Below, piece after piece: positions 1-8,897 of a DNA stretch of 40,244 bases. Source of the DNA: Acinetobacter baumannii (lineage in GTDB: Bacteria; Pseudomonadota; Gammaproteobacteria; Pseudomonadales; Moraxellaceae); contig NZ_JADVOP010000036.1 of the NCBI RefSeq assembly GCF_016508585.1, positions 1-40,244 of the forward strand, written 5' to 3'. The notes beneath the pieces were generated by a model. It made no database searches, was not told where the DNA came from, and saw only the letters and a list, made by a program, of their open reading frames with translations. A program made the translations under genes and the position numbers. Numbering within the stretch: the stretch's first letter is position 1; the number at the start of each line of letters is the position of its first letter.

Positions 1-275
1 TAAAAATACTATTAAGTAATTGAAAATAAATAGTTAATTATAAAATATTACTTTATTACTTCAAAAATTAGATACCCTCATTTTATTTCTATCACTGCTA
101 AAATAAAGGATTTCGATGTTTTTTCACTCTGTTTTGATTTTTTGAATGGGAGTGATATGGGAACGTGTTAGTAAGACTAAAACACACACATAAAATCAGT
201 AATACACATAGTTAAGAACAAGAAAACAGATGAGGAAAGATAATTTTTATATTTTTACTAGGAAAATCAAGTAAA
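1..275. other. AT-rich stretch without a recognisable gene
   Basis: Very AT-rich sequence at the window edge, downstream of the minus-strand tRNA cluster. I see no open frame with a credible start and ribosome binding site. There is also no strong GC-rich hairpin with a T-run that would end the tRNA transcript: a weak TTTACT/AGTAAA pairing at about 253-275 is not followed by U residues on the tRNA strand. Confidence 0.5.
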
Positions 276-352
276 TGGTCGGAGCAGTAGGATTCGAACC
301 TACGACCCCCTGGTCCCAAACCAGGTGCACTACCAGGCTGTGCTATGCTCCG
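276..352 (-). tRNA. tRNA-Pro (anticodon UGG), copy 1
   Basis: Read on the minus strand, the gene starts CGGAGCA and ends TGCTCCG-A-CCA, giving a full acceptor stem with an encoded CCA end (276-278). The anticodon stem CCTGG/CCAGG encloses the loop TTTGGGA, so the anticodon is TGG (proline). The T-loop GGTTCGAATCC is intact. The 77 bases are identical to the second Pro gene at 616-692. It is the last of four tRNAs in the transcript. Confidence 0.97.
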
Positions 353-375
353 ATTTTACAACAAACTTAAGGAAT

Positions 376-452
376 TGGGGTGAATGATGGGGCTCGAACC
401 CACGACAACCGGAATCACAATCCGGGGCTCTACCAACTGAGCTACATCCACC
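376..452 (-). tRNA. tRNA-His (anticodon GUG)
   Basis: On the minus strand the acceptor arms GTGGATG and CATTCAC pair, with the extra 5' G(-1) typical of tRNA-His at position 452 and an encoded CCA at 376-378. The anticodon loop TTGTGAT lies in a CCGGA/TCCGG stem, giving GTG (histidine). D-arm (AGCTCAGTTGGTAGAGC) and T-loop (GGTTCGAGCCC) are canonical. It lies 23 bases upstream of the distal tRNA-Pro and 42 bases downstream of tRNA-Arg. Confidence 0.96.
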
Positions 453-494
453 GTCACATTAAGTTTTTTAGGCTCTATAATATCAAGCAACATA

Positions 495-571
495 TGGTGC
501 GCCTGACAGGATTCGAACCTGTGACCATCCGCTTAGAAGGCGGATGCTCTATCCAACTGAGCTACAGGCGC
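495..571 (-). tRNA. tRNA-Arg (anticodon UCU)
   Basis: On the minus strand the gene begins GCGCCTG and ends CAGGCGC-A-CCA, with CCA encoded at 495-497. The anticodon loop CTTCTAA between ATCCGC and GCGGAT arms gives TCT, which reads AGA/AGG arginine codons. D-arm and T-loop (GGTTCGAATCC) are standard. It is the second gene of the Pro-Arg-His-Pro transcript. Confidence 0.96.
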
Positions 572-615
572 ATGACCAATGATACAGATATCACCGTTAC
601 CTTGCCTTGAAGAAT

Positions 616-692
616 TGGTCGGAGCAGTAGGATTCGAACCTACGACCCCCTGGTCCCAAACCAGGTGCACTACCAGGCTGTGCTATGCTCCG
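616..692 (-). tRNA. tRNA-Pro (anticodon UGG), copy 2
   Basis: Base-for-base identical over 77 bases, including the encoded CCA (616-618), to the Pro gene at 276-352. It has the same TTTGGGA anticodon loop and CGGAGCA/TGCTCCG acceptor. It is the promoter-proximal gene of the cluster, about 39 bases downstream of the predicted start of transcription. Confidence 0.97.
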
Positions 693-737
693 TTCATCTC
701 AGCTTTAGCGTATCGCACATCGTGCGGTACGGTGTGC

Positions 738-766
738 ATTCTAGGCGTGACTCCACAAGACGTCAA
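738..766 (-). promoter_or_regulatory. sigma70-type promoter of the tRNA cluster
   Basis: On the minus strand TTGACG (-35, 761-766) is separated by exactly 17 bases from TAGAAT (-10, 738-743), which puts the start of transcription near 731. The initial region GCACACCG is GC-containing, as is common at growth-rate-controlled stable-RNA promoters. A near-perfect hairpin (arms 709-718 and 722-731, one mismatch) begins right at the predicted start, so the primary transcript would open with a stem-loop before the first tRNA. Confidence 0.8.
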
Positions 767-844
767 CACCTATCTTGAAAAAAAGTTAAAAAAACAAGTC
801 AAATGTATATTAATCAAGCATTTCAGGTGTTTTTTATACAATTT

Positions 845-1912
845 TTACCGTTTCAGTTGTGCGCTGAAGTTCAACATGCGATCTAATGGCAATTTTGCAC
901 GTTCTGCTAGAGCAGGATCAACAAATATTTCTTGATCAGCATTTTGTAAAACGGCCAAAATTCCATCGAGCTCATTCATTGCCATCCAAGGACAATGCGC
1001 ACACGAACGGCATGTTGCCCCTTCACCTGCTGTTGGTGCTTCAATCAATGTTTTATTGGGTACCGCTTGTTGCATTTTATAGAAAATGCCTCGATCTGTC
1101 GCCACAATCAAGGTGTCTTGCGGTAGTGTTTGAGCTGCTTTAATTAATTGTGACGTACTGCCTACAGCATCAGCAATATCAATCACCGACTCTGGTGACT
1201 CAGGATGCACCAAAACAGCAGCATTTGGATACAGTGCCTTCATCTTGTCTATACCACGCGCACGAAACTCCTCATGCACGATACAGGCACCATCCCACAG
1301 CAGCATGTCAGCGCCCGTTTTCTTTTGAATGTAGCGCCCTAAATGTTGGTCTGGCGCCCAAATTATCTTCTCACCGAGACTGTCTAAATGTTCAATAATT
1401 TCAACAGCACAACTTGAGGTCACAACCCAATCTGCACGTGCTTTAACAGCAGCTGATGTATTGGCATAAACCACAACGGTATGCTCAGGATGTGCATCAC
1501 AAAATGCAGTAAACTCGTCCACGGGACAGCCCAAATCGAGTGAGCATGTTGCCTCCAATGTTGGCATGAGCACCCTTTTTTCGGGAGAAAGTATTTTTGA
1601 AGTTTCCCCCATAAACTTTACTCCTGCGACCACCAGTGTAGATGCCTCATGATCTCGACCAAAGCGCGCCATTTCCAAGGAATCTGAAACACAACCACCT
1701 GTTGCTTCTGCAAGCTCTTGTACATCTGGATCACAGTAATAATGCGCCACTAAAACAGCATTTTGCTTTTCCAGTTCAGCCTTGATTTGATTAAACTTGT
1801 GTTGTTTCAGCTCAGGACTTAAACGATTGTCCTTTGGTTCACCTAAACGATCTAAATGCGCTTGCACAATCGATTTTGCTTCGTTGGCAATTAAATTATT
1901 CGCATCATTCAT
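845..1912 (-). CDS. nadA: quinolinate synthase NadA
   Basis: Condenses iminoaspartate with dihydroxyacetone phosphate to quinolinate in NAD synthesis; a cytosolic [4Fe-4S] enzyme. Counted from the chosen ATG (355 residues), the three cluster cysteines are visible at about C123 (ATCSLDLG), C210 (GACIVH) and C307 (CRSCAHCPW). The conserved [23 protein letters not shown] and [11 protein letters not shown] stretches are all present, so it should be active. An in-frame ATG five codons upstream (1925-1927) is possible, but its AAGGG sits directly against the ATG. The downstream ATG has AGAAG seven bases ahead, so I prefer it. The gene stands alone on its strand and has a 10-bp inverted repeat upstream (1964-2000). 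No clear terminator was seen after it. Confidence 0.96.
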   Translation of the reverse strand: MNDANNLIANEAKSIVQAHLDRLGEPKDNRLSPELKQHKFNQIKAELEKQNAVLVAHYYCDPDVQELAEATGGCVSDSLEMARFGRDHEASTLVVAGVKFMGETSKILSPEKRVLMPTLEATCSLDLGCPVDEFTAFCDAHPEHTVVVYANTSAAVKARADWVVTSSCAVEIIEHLDSLGEKIIWAPDQHLGRYIQKKTGADMLLWDGACIVHEEFRARGIDKMKALYPNAAVLVHPESPESVIDIADAVGSTSQLIKAAQTLPQDTLIVATDRGIFYKMQQAVPNKTLIEAPTAGEGATCRSCAHCPWMAMNELDGILAVLQNADQEIFVDPALAERAKLPLDRMLNFSAQLKR

Positions 1913-1963
1913 AAGAGGTCTTCTCATCCCTTGTCGCTGGCATCATGCTAGCGGTATACCTTT

Positions 1964-2000
1964 GTGAATTTATTGTACTTTTTACTGCACATAAATTCAC
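1964..2000. promoter_or_regulatory. long inverted repeat upstream of nadA
   Basis: Two perfect 10-base arms, GTGAATTTAT (1964-1973) and ATAAATTCAC (1991-2000), flank a 17-base spacer. It lies 51-88 bases before the nadA start, where a promoter or operator is expected, and has no T-run to make it a terminator. A repressor site or an RNA stem-loop are both possible. The sequence shows the symmetry only. Confidence 0.5.
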
Positions 2001-2020
2001 CTCGAAAAATGTTTTGTTAT

Positions 2021-2043
2021 AAAAAAGCCTCACGAATGAGGCT
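2021..2043 (-). terminator. rho-independent terminator of argJ
   Basis: AGCCTCA (2026-2032) and TGAGGCT (2037-2043) pair around a CGAA loop. Read on the minus strand, the stem is followed by a run of T (complement of 2021-2026). It starts 19 bases past the argJ stop. Confidence 0.9.
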
Positions 2044-2061
2044 CAATTCAAATATCAATGC

Positions 2062-3282
2062 TTAAGAGCGATAGTCTGCATTAATTTTTACATAGTCATA
2101 GGATAAATCACAGGTATAGACGGTATCTTTGGCTTGTCCTCGCCCAAGATCTACACGAATTGTCATCTCAGTTTGTGACATCACGCGCGCGCCTGCTTCT
2201 TCTGTATAATCTTCTGCAGCACCACCATCTTTACAAATCTGTACGTCATCCAACCAGACTTGTATTTTTTCGACCTCCAAGTCTTTCACACCGGCATAGC
2301 CTATAGCTGCAAGAATACGCCCCCAGTTTGGATCAGATGCAAAAATTGCTGTTTTCACAAGTGGGGAATGCGCAATACTATAAGCAATATCACAACATTC
2401 CTGGGTATCATGTCCACCTTCGACAGCAACAGTAATAAACTTTGTTGCTCCCTCTCCATCACGGATGATCAGTTGCGCCAAACGCTTCATCACTCGGGAT
2501 AAAACATCCAGTACCACAGTATAACGGACATCATCTTCCGTCTTGATTTCTACACCACCGGCACATCCAGTCGCTGCAAAAATACATGAATCATTGGTTG
2601 AAGTATCACCATCTACCGTAATACGGTTGAATGACTGGTCTGCACTGACTTTCAACATTTTCTGTACAAGTGTTCGTGCAATAGGCATATCTGTTGCTAC
2701 AAAGCTCAACATGGTCGCCATATTCGGACGAATCATACCTGCACCTTTAGAAATGCCAGTCATGGTATAAGTAATGCCATCAAGCTCAAATTGCTCTGAA
2801 GCACCTTTGGGTGTGGTATCCGTGGTCATGATTCCAGTTGCCGCATCGTTCCAAGCATCATCCCTTAAACTTGTCAAAGCAGGCTGTAAACCCTGAGTTA
2901 AACGCTCTATCGGTAATTGCTCACCAATCACGCCTGTGGAAAATGGCAGAACTTCAAATGCTTGTACTTGTGCCAATTCAGCAAGCTTTGAGCAGGTCAA
3001 TTGAGCATTCTGCATGCCCAACTTTCCCGTGCCCGCATTAGCATTACCAGTATTAATCACAAGATAACGAGGATTCGCCTGCGCCAAATGCGCTTTAGAA
3101 ACATGAACAGGCGCTGCACAAAATGCATTTTGAGTAAACACTCCTGCAACATTTGTACCTTGTGAAAATTCAAAAATAACTAAATCTCGTCGATTCGGAT
3201 AACGGACATACGCCTCAGCAGAGCCAATTTTTACACCTTGCACCACATGCATATGCGGCATAGACACGTCACCAACAGCCAT
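2062..3282 (-). CDS. argJ: arginine biosynthesis bifunctional protein ArgJ (ornithine/glutamate acetyltransferase)
   Basis: Transfers the acetyl group from N-acetylornithine to glutamate, recycling it in the arginine pathway; many family members also make N-acetylglutamate from acetyl-CoA. The protein has 406 residues, the usual size. The self-cleavage site is visible as [14 protein letters not shown], with the nucleophile at about T190, which would split the chain into alpha and beta subunits. Other family blocks are NTGNANAGTG (about 77-86) and the [14 protein letters not shown] stretch in the beta part. It lies between nadA and a small secreted-protein gene, all on the minus strand, and has its own terminator. 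Whether it is mono- or bifunctional cannot be decided from sequence alone. Confidence 0.96.
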   Translation of the reverse strand: MAVGDVSMPHMHVVQGVKIGSAEAYVRYPNRRDLVIFEFSQGTNVAGVFTQNAFCAAPVHVSKAHLAQANPRYLVINTGNANAGTGKLGMQNAQLTCSKLAELAQVQAFEVLPFSTGVIGEQLPIERLTQGLQPALTSLRDDAWNDAATGIMTTDTTPKGASEQFELDGITYTMTGISKGAGMIRPNMATMLSFVATDMPIARTLVQKMLKVSADQSFNRITVDGDTSTNDSCIFAATGCAGGVEIKTEDDVRYTVVLDVLSRVMKRLAQLIIRDGEGATKFITVAVEGGHDTQECCDIAYSIAHSPLVKTAIFASDPNWGRILAAIGYAGVKDLEVEKIQVWLDDVQICKDGGAAEDYTEEAGARVMSQTEMTIRVDLGRGQAKDTVYTCDLSYDYVKINADYRS

Positions 3283-3405
3283 TTTTAAATGTCCACATGA
3301 ATTAAATGAGAACCACAGCTTATTAGAATTCTCGCTAAAAATCGAGCTTATTAAAAAGCTTATTTATTTTTACTATAAGAAATGCTTATTCATTTGAATA
3401 TAAAA

Positions 3406-3430
3406 TAAAAAAGCCAGTAAATTTACTGGC
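3406..3430 (-). terminator. terminator of the small secreted-protein gene
   Basis: A perfect palindrome, GCCAGTAAATTTACTGGC (3413-3430), is followed on the minus strand by a T-run (complement of the A-run at 3406-3412). It lies 22 bases past the stop of the gene at 3452. Confidence 0.88.
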
Positions 3431-3451
3431 TTCAAACTCTGCTATCGCTGG

Positions 3452-3814
3452 TTATTGTTGTACTGGGGCTGTAGTATCCACAGCCAACAACGCTTGTTTT
3501 ACTTTTTCTTGACTAGATGCTGAAAGTGCTGGATTTGATGCAACAACTCGATTTACTGTCGCTGGTGTTACTGCTGCAATTGCTGCCGTTTTAAGAACAA
3601 TTGGACGCCCACCCGTATTTCCCAAAGTATAACGAATCCCCGTACGTGGGCTAATCACTGTGGTTGTTTCATTTTTAACTTCTGCTTGTGCTGTTACCGC
3701 ACCTGTCGCTGCTTGTACTTTTTCTACGGTGGTTGTTTGTGGTGCAGTATCTGCAAATGCCAATACTGGAAGGGCTAGGGCTGCAACAAATAGAGGTTGT
3801 AATCGTTTTTTCAT
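3452..3814 (-). CDS. small secreted protein of unknown function
   Basis: 120 residues with a clear Sec-type signal peptide: a KKR-positive start, a hydrophobic core (LFVAALALPVLA) and a probable cut after AFA (about residue 21). The mature part is short, rich in Ala, Val and Thr, lacks cysteine, and contains a central RTGIRYTLGNTGGRP segment that looks like a small folded or partner-binding motif. I do not recognise the family. It sits between argJ and secA with hairpin terminators on both sides, so it is probably transcribed alone. Nothing else in the context indicates its job beyond an export location. Confidence 0.75.
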   Translation of the reverse strand: MKKRLQPLFVAALALPVLAFADTAPQTTTVEKVQAATGAVTAQAEVKNETTTVISPRTGIRYTLGNTGGRPIVLKTAAIAAVTPATVNRVVASNPALSASSQEKVKQALLAVDTTAPVQQ

Positions 3815-3903
3815 TGTCTTTCCGAATATCTATTCAATTGAGCAACTTAATACCATTTTATTATATTTCCTGCAATCAAAATTAACTCACGGTAATAACT
3901 TGT

Positions 3904-3933
3904 AAAAAAAGCAGAACAATTGTTCTGCTTTTT
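3904..3933 (-). terminator. terminator of secA
   Basis: GCAGAACAA/TTGTTCTGC forms a perfect 18-base palindrome (3911-3928) flanked by A- and T-runs, so it can work in both directions. It lies 19 bases past the secA stop. Confidence 0.9.
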
Positions 3934-3951
3934 GGTTAATTTTCAGTTGGC

Positions 3952-6672
3952 TTAATTAATTTTACCGTGACACTGTTTATATTTCAGACCAGAACCACAT
4001 GGACATGGTGCATTGCGACTTTCAGGCGGTTCGATCACCACATCATCTGCAAATTGTGCATCAACCACATCATGGTTGATGCTTGCACTTAAGCCATCTA
4101 CATCTTCATGCGCAAAATTAAGACGCATTGCATCTGCTTGTGCTTGTTGTTGAGCTTCCATTTCTGCAAGTTCTTCCGGTGTCGGGATATGAACACGAGA
4201 AATATCAGTCACCACATCTGACTTAATCACACCTAACATATTAACGAATAAGTTAAATGCTTCTTTCTTGTATTCCTGCTCAGGATTCTTTTGCGCATAA
4301 CCACGCAAGTGAATGCCTTGACGTAGATAATCCATCGCTGCCAAATGATCTTTCCAGTGACGATCTAAGGAACCCAACATAAAATGACGTTCTAATGTTG
4401 CTGCTGTTTCAGCACCCATTTGCTCACGACGACCACGATAACGCTCTACAATCTCATCCGAAATACGCTCAACCAAAGCTTCTTCATCAAGACGACGGTC
4501 TTCTTCCAACCAACGATTAACAGGAAGATCAATACCCAAGTCTTCTTTCAATGCATTTTCCAACCCATCGATATCCCATTGATCGTGGATCGACTCAGGT
4601 GGAATATAGGTCTCAATTAAACCTTTTACAACTTCGCGATGCATTTCTTCAATATAATCTTGAAGTGAACTTTCTTCTAAAATCTCATCCCGTTGAGAGT
4701 AAATAATCTTACGCTGTTCGTTATTGACATCATCATATTTCAATAAGTTTTTACGAATATCGAAGTTACGTGCTTCAACCTTACGCTGCGCATTTTCAAT
4801 CGAACGCGATACCATCTTATGTTCAATGGCTTCATTCTCTTGCAGCCCCATTGCACGCATCATTGCAACAACCCGATCACCTGCGAAAATACGCATCAAA
4901 TCATCTTCTAAAGACAAGAAGAAACGTGAAACACCTGGATCACCTTGACGACCGGAACGACCACGCAACTGATTATCAATACGGCGAGATTCATGACGCT
5001 CAGAACCGATGATATGTAAACCACCTGAACTCAACACCATTTCATTGTTGTGTTCCCATTCTGCTTTTAGACGTGCTTCATCTTCAGCAGTAGGGTGTTC
5101 AATTTTCGCCAGTTTAGCTTTCCAGTTACCACCCAACAGAATATCTGTACCACGACCTGCCATGTTTGTCGCAATGGTAACAGCGCGTGGTGAACCTGCT
5201 TGCGCAATAATGTCCGCCTCACGTTCATGCTGTTTAGCATTCAGCACTTCATGTGCAATGCCTGCTTCTTTCAACTTATCCGATAAAATTTCTGAAGCTT
5301 CAATCGTTGCAGTACCGATCAGAATTGGAGCAACACCCGCCTCATGGATCTTTTGAATCTCTTCAATAATCGCGTTGTATTTACCATTACGATTTAAATA
5401 AATTAAATCATTTTGGTCATTTCGGATCATTGGACGATGTGTCGGAATAAGTACAACATCCAAGCCGTAAATTTCTTTCATTTCCGCAGCTTCAGTATCA
5501 GCGGTACCTGTCATACCTGAAAGCTTTTTGTATAAACGGAAATAGTTCTGGAAAGTTGTAGTCGCTAAAGTCTGGTTTTCAGGTTGAACATCCAAGCCTT
5601 CTTTCGCTTCAACTGCCTGATGCAGACCTTCAGACCAACGACGTCCTGGCATGGTACGACCTGTATTCTCATCGACAATAATCACTTCGCCATCATGAAC
5701 GATGTAGTGAACATTGCGTTGATACAGGAAATGCGCACGAATAGCGGCTGACACATGATGAACAAGATTAAGATTTGATGGTGAATATAAACTTTCACCT
5801 TCAGCCAACAAACCCATTTTGATTAATTCATCTTCTACAGTTTCATAACCGACTTCGGTCATTTCTACTTGACGTTGTTTTTCATCAATCCAGAAATGTC
5901 CACCATCAGCGACTTTTTCTTCTTTCTGCGCATGGAGTTTGGGTGGAATACTATTGATTGCGACATACAATTGTGACGAGTCATCACTTTGACCAGAAAT
6001 AATCAACGGGGTACGCGCTTCATCAATCAAGATCGAATCGACCTCATCGATAATCGCATAAATCAAACCACGTTGCTTTTTCTCCGCCATTGAGAAAACC
6101 ATGTTATCGCGAAGATAATCGAAACCAAATTCGTTATTGGTACCATAGGTAATATCTGAACGATAAGCTTCAGCCTTTTCGATCGGTGATTGCATTGAAT
6201 AAATCACCCCGACCGTTAAACCGAGGAACTCATAAAGCGGGCGGTTTAATTCAGCATCACGTTGCGCCAAATAATCATTGACCGTAATAACATGTACACC
6301 CTGCTCACTAATCGCATTGAGATAGACAGCCAAAGTTCCCATGAGGGTTTTACCTTCACCTGTACGCATCTCTGCAATTTTACCTTCGTGCAAAGTAATA
6401 CCACCAATGAGCTGCACATCATAATGACGCATGCCCATAACACGCTTTGCTGCTTCTCGACATACAGCAAACGCTTCTGGCATCAATTTATCTAGGCTTT
6501 CACCATTCTTATATCTTTGTTTGAATTCTTCAGTTTTTGCAGATAAGTCTGCATCGCTGAGTGCAGATATCGTCGGCTCGAGCGCATTGATCTTATCGAC
6601 AATTTTACGCATACGTTTTAGTTCGCGCTCGTTTTTAGTACCGAAGATTCCTCCGATCAGACTTGCCAACAT
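3952..6672 (-). CDS. secA: protein translocase ATPase SecA
   Basis: Motor ATPase that drives unfolded preproteins through the SecYEG channel at the inner membrane. At 906 residues it is full length. Walker A is visible at GEGKT (about 105-109). The DEAD-type Walker B appears as [12 protein letters not shown]. The helicase-like second domain has [16 protein letters not shown] and the [11 protein letters not shown] block. The extreme C-terminus carries the zinc-binding tail [13 protein letters not shown], which binds SecB and phospholipid. The gene is alone in its transcription unit, with a terminator after it and a probable promoter (6716-6743) in the divergent region shared with the peroxiredoxin gene. 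No secM-like regulator is visible upstream. Confidence 0.98.
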   Translation of the reverse strand: MLASLIGGIFGTKNERELKRMRKIVDKINALEPTISALSDADLSAKTEEFKQRYKNGESLDKLMPEAFAVCREAAKRVMGMRHYDVQLIGGITLHEGKIAEMRTGEGKTLMGTLAVYLNAISEQGVHVITVNDYLAQRDAELNRPLYEFLGLTVGVIYSMQSPIEKAEAYRSDITYGTNNEFGFDYLRDNMVFSMAEKKQRGLIYAIIDEVDSILIDEARTPLIISGQSDDSSQLYVAINSIPPKLHAQKEEKVADGGHFWIDEKQRQVEMTEVGYETVEDELIKMGLLAEGESLYSPSNLNLVHHVSAAIRAHFLYQRNVHYIVHDGEVIIVDENTGRTMPGRRWSEGLHQAVEAKEGLDVQPENQTLATTTFQNYFRLYKKLSGMTGTADTEAAEMKEIYGLDVVLIPTHRPMIRNDQNDLIYLNRNGKYNAIIEEIQKIHEAGVAPILIGTATIEASEILSDKLKEAGIAHEVLNAKQHEREADIIAQAGSPRAVTIATNMAGRGTDILLGGNWKAKLAKIEHPTAEDEARLKAEWEHNNEMVLSSGGLHIIGSERHESRRIDNQLRGRSGRQGDPGVSRFFLSLEDDLMRIFAGDRVVAMMRAMGLQENEAIEHKMVSRSIENAQRKVEARNFDIRKNLLKYDDVNNEQRKIIYSQRDEILEESSLQDYIEEMHREVVKGLIETYIPPESIHDQWDIDGLENALKEDLGIDLPVNRWLEEDRRLDEEALVERISDEIVERYRGRREQMGAETAATLERHFMLGSLDRHWKDHLAAMDYLRQGIHLRGYAQKNPEQEYKKEAFNLFVNMLGVIKSDVVTDISRVHIPTPEELAEMEAQQQAQADAMRLNFAHEDVDGLSASINHDVVDAQFADDVVIEPPESRNAPCPCGSGLKYKQCHGKIN

Positions 6673-7003
6673 ATAAACTCTCTAAATCTTGTAAAATAAA
6701 TTTTTCTCAGACGATATTATGGTGTTAGAAATTTGAAGTACAAGGGTTTTGCACAAATCCTATCAAAAAAATCTGACGACCAGTTCGGTACGCATGAGTT
6801 AAAGCGCCTTAATGTAGCAAATTTAACCGATATTTACAGCGCAGTTGTGCGCAATTCCATGTTTTTTTCACATCCTAATTCTTTATATCTATTTTTTTCA
6901 TAAAGAAATAAAAAAACACTATTTTTAATTATAAAAAAACTGCGCAATAGTATTTTGGACGAGCTAAATAACAGATGACTTTTCTTAATTTTGAGGTTTT
7001 ATC
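6673..7003. other. divergent intergenic region between secA and the peroxiredoxin gene
   Basis: These 331 AT-rich bases hold no gene I can support. They contain a probable secA promoter near 6716-6743. The peroxiredoxin start has a good ribosome binding site (GAGG seven bases before the ATG at 7004). TGCGCAAT occurs near both 6848 and 6940, a possible short operator repeat. Small AT inverted repeats (TTCTTTAT/ATAAAGAA near 6880-6907) are too weak to name. Confidence 0.5.
6716..6743 (-). promoter_or_regulatory. probable secA promoter
   Basis: Minus strand TTGTAC (6738-6743) and CATAAT (6716-6721) are separated by 16 bases. The start of transcription would be about 38 bases before the secA ATG. 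It fits only moderately and other AT-rich boxes are nearby. Confidence 0.4.
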
Positions 7004-7642
7004 ATGACTCTACGACTAGGTGACATCGCACCAGATTTCACACAAGAATCCAGCGAAGGTCCCATTCATTTCTATGATTATTTGGGCGACAGTTGGGGAA
7101 TTCTTTTTTCTCATCCAGCGGACTATACACCAGTATGTACCACAGAACTTGGCTATACGGCAAAATTAAAGAATGAGTTTGATAAGCGCGGAGTTAAAGC
7201 AATCGCACTTTCAGTAGATGATGTTGAATCTCACCGCGGTTGGATCAATGACATCAATGAAACACAGAACACGCAGGTTAATTTTCCAATTCTGGCCGAT
7301 AAAGATCGTAAAGTTTCAACACTATATGATTTTATCCACCCCAATGCCAGTGAAACGCTGACTGTACGTTCTTTAATTATCATTGACCCAAATAAGAAAG
7401 TCCGCTTAATTATTACTTATCCAGCATCAACAGGACGCAACTTCAATGAAATATTACGTGTGGTTGATTCATTACAACTCACAGATAACTATAAAGTTGC
7501 AACACCTGCGAACTGGCAAGATGGGGAGGATGTAGTTATCGTACCATCCCTTAAAGATGAAGCAGAGTTAAAAGAACGCTTCCCAAAAGGCTATACGGCG
7601 GTTAAACCCTATCTGCGTCTTACGCCACAACCAAATAAATGA
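7004..7642 (+). CDS. 1-Cys peroxiredoxin (Prx6 type)
   Basis: Thiol peroxidase reducing hydrogen peroxide and organic hydroperoxides in the cytosol. The motif HPADYTPVCTTELG holds the peroxidatic cysteine C45 with T42 and P38 in the PxxxTxxC pattern. This is the only cysteine in the 212 residues, so it is a 1-Cys enzyme that needs an outside thiol for recycling. The length and the long C-terminal extension (VATPANWQDGEDVVIVPS, then a KGYTAVKPYLR end) are typical of the Prx6 branch, not of AhpC or Bcp. It is a single-gene unit: GAGG lies seven bases before the ATG and a hairpin terminator follows. It is divergent from secA. Confidence 0.95.
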   Translation: MTLRLGDIAPDFTQESSEGPIHFYDYLGDSWGILFSHPADYTPVCTTELGYTAKLKNEFDKRGVKAIALSVDDVESHRGWINDINETQNTQVNFPILADKDRKVSTLYDFIHPNASETLTVRSLIIIDPNKKVRLIITYPASTGRNFNEILRVVDSLQLTDNYKVATPANWQDGEDVVIVPSLKDEAELKERFPKGYTAVKPYLRLTPQPNK

Positions 7643-7680
7643 AACGACAAATCCATAAATAATGTGTTGCCATGATTTTT

Positions 7681-7711
7681 AAAAGATCACATTCGATATG
7701 TGGTCTTTTTT
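7681..7711 (+). terminator. terminator of the peroxiredoxin gene
   Basis: GATCACAT and ATGTGGTC pair (one G-T) around a short loop, followed by TTTTTT. It starts 39 bases after the stop at 7642. Confidence 0.85.
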
Positions 7712-7774
7712 CTATACTATTTCACACTTAAAATCCAACACCCTGCACATTGGCAATGGCACTTAAATTTAAAA

Positions 7775-7799
7775 CAAAAAAAGGCACCGAAGTGCCTTT
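7775..7799 (-). terminator. terminator of the kbp-like gene
   Basis: AAAGGCAC/GTGCCTTT arms around a TTCG-type tetraloop are followed on the minus strand by a long T-run (complement of 7776-7782). It lies 19 bases past the stop of the gene at 7818. Confidence 0.9.
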
Positions 7800-7817
7800 G
7801 ACTTAATTAACCTTCAA

Positions 7818-8291
7818 TTAGGCTGGAATACGTAAAACCTGCCCTGGGAAAATATCATCTGCGTTTTTCAATAATGGGCGATTGGCTTCAAAAATTTTAT
7901 TATACTGATTTGGATCACCATAAAATTCTTTTGAAATCTTAGATAAGTTATCACCCGATTTCACCGTATAGAATTTACTTTCCGGTTCTGGTGTGGCAAC
8001 AGTCATCTGATCATCTACTTGAGCAACATGATCCACATTACCAATCGCAAGCACGATTTTCTCTTTATCTGCTTGGCTTTGCACTTGACCGCGTACTGTC
8101 GCTAAATCTGTCTGAGAGTTATAGCTTACAGATAAGCCCTCTATAGATAAGCCCAGGCTTTTAACCAAACCTAATAGTTTATTGGCAACTTCTTGTGCAG
8201 AAGGTTCTGCTGGTGTTGCTGGCGCTGCTTGTGGCTCAGCAGGGGCTGTGTTTTTTTTACCAATACCTTTTACAAAATCAAAAAGACCCAT
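7818..8291 (-). CDS. kbp: BON and LysM domain protein, Kbp (YgaU) family
   Basis: 157 residues without a signal peptide. The start MGLFDFVKGIGKK and the end YNKIFEANRPLLKNADDIFPGQVLRIP match the pattern of E. coli Kbp/YgaU, a small cytosolic potassium-binding protein. A BON domain covers about residues 28-98 and a LysM domain about 107-156 (YTVKSGDNLSKISKEFYGD). The stretch between residues 14 and 33 is a Pro/Ala/Glu-rich linker that E. coli Kbp lacks or has in another form. It is transcribed alone, with its own terminator. Potassium binding is inferred from the family. LysM could also indicate peptidoglycan contact, but there is no export signal. Confidence 0.88.
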   Translation of the reverse strand: MGLFDFVKGIGKKNTAPAEPQAAPATPAEPSAQEVANKLLGLVKSLGLSIEGLSVSYNSQTDLATVRGQVQSQADKEKIVLAIGNVDHVAQVDDQMTVATPEPESKFYTVKSGDNLSKISKEFYGDPNQYNKIFEANRPLLKNADDIFPGQVLRIPA

Positions 8292-8513
8292 TTATGTTCT
8301 CCATATTTATTGGAACTTGTTTTACTGTGAACTTTTATAAAAATTTATAAACTCTATTTTTATAACTAAAAAACCGATAAAAAAACGTTGTCATTGGTGA
8401 CAGAAAAGTAACGGTATGTAACCACTATTTTTTTGATTTTTAAAGTTCTTTACCCATTATTTTATGTATAAAAGATTTCAAAGAAAATCTCCTCCTACTA
8501 TACATTCACACAT

Positions 8514-8540
8514 AAAAAAACCACCTTTACGGTGGTTTTT
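8514..8540 (-). terminator. terminator of acpP
   Basis: CCACC and GGTGG arms, extended by flanking AAAAA/TTTTT, pair around TTTAC. Read on the minus strand, the stem is followed by seven T residues (complement of 8514-8520). It lies 34 bases past the acpP stop, which leaves no room for fabF in the operon. Confidence 0.9.
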
Positions 8541-8574
8541 ACGCATAACAACGACATGTTATACAATCAATGCA

Positions 8575-8811
8575 TTAACCAAGTTTTTTAGTTACATAGT
8601 CGATCGCTGATTGAACAGTCGTGATTTCGTTAGAATCTTCATCAGGAATAGTGATGTCGAAGTCATTTTCGAAAGACATAACAAGTTCTACTAAGTCTAG
8701 AGAATCAGCACCCAAATCATCCATGAAAGATGCTTCGTTTTTGATTTCTTCAGCTTTGATACCTAATTGTTCTGCAACAGCTTGTTTAATGCGTTGTTCG
8801 ATATCGCTCAC
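8575..8811 (-). CDS. acpP: acyl carrier protein AcpP
   Basis: Carries growing acyl chains as thioesters on a phosphopantetheine arm. The 78-residue acidic protein has the GADSLDL motif, with the modified serine at S37 (S36 after removal of Met). I place the start at a GTG (8809-8811), seven bases after AGGAG. An in-frame ATG at 8824-8826 would add five residues, but it overlaps that ribosome binding site and does not fit the usual SDIEQRIK start. It follows fabG by 86 bases with a possible promoter of its own (8855-8882), as expected for a highly expressed gene. A terminator comes directly after it. Confidence 0.96.
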   Translation of the reverse strand: MSDIEQRIKQAVAEQLGIKAEEIKNEASFMDDLGADSLDLVELVMSFENDFDITIPDEDSNEITTVQSAIDYVTKKLG

Positions 8812-8854
8812 AGGAATTCTCCTCATTGCTTGTGGCGGCTTTTAATTGCCTGAT

Positions 8855-8882
8855 AGTTTAATTGAATATTTACTTTTTTCAA
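8855..8882 (-). promoter_or_regulatory. possible acpP promoter
   Basis: Minus strand TTGAAA (8877-8882) and TAAACT (8855-8860) are 16 bases apart in the fabG-acpP gap, about 44 bases before the acpP start codon. The match is moderate. Separate acpP transcription is known in other bacteria, which supports it. Confidence 0.4.
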
Positions 8883-8897
8883 AGTTTATACATCGCA

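Noticed and set aside
380..935. Open frames of 76 and 118 codons overlapping the tRNA genes
   Set aside because: They run through the tRNA genes in antisense. The GFEPVT-like peptides are the well-known spurious products of tRNA T-loops.
8812..8826. A longer start for AcpP (five more residues)
   Set aside because: The ATG at 8824-8826 covers the ribosome binding site of the GTG start, and the extra residues do not match the family.
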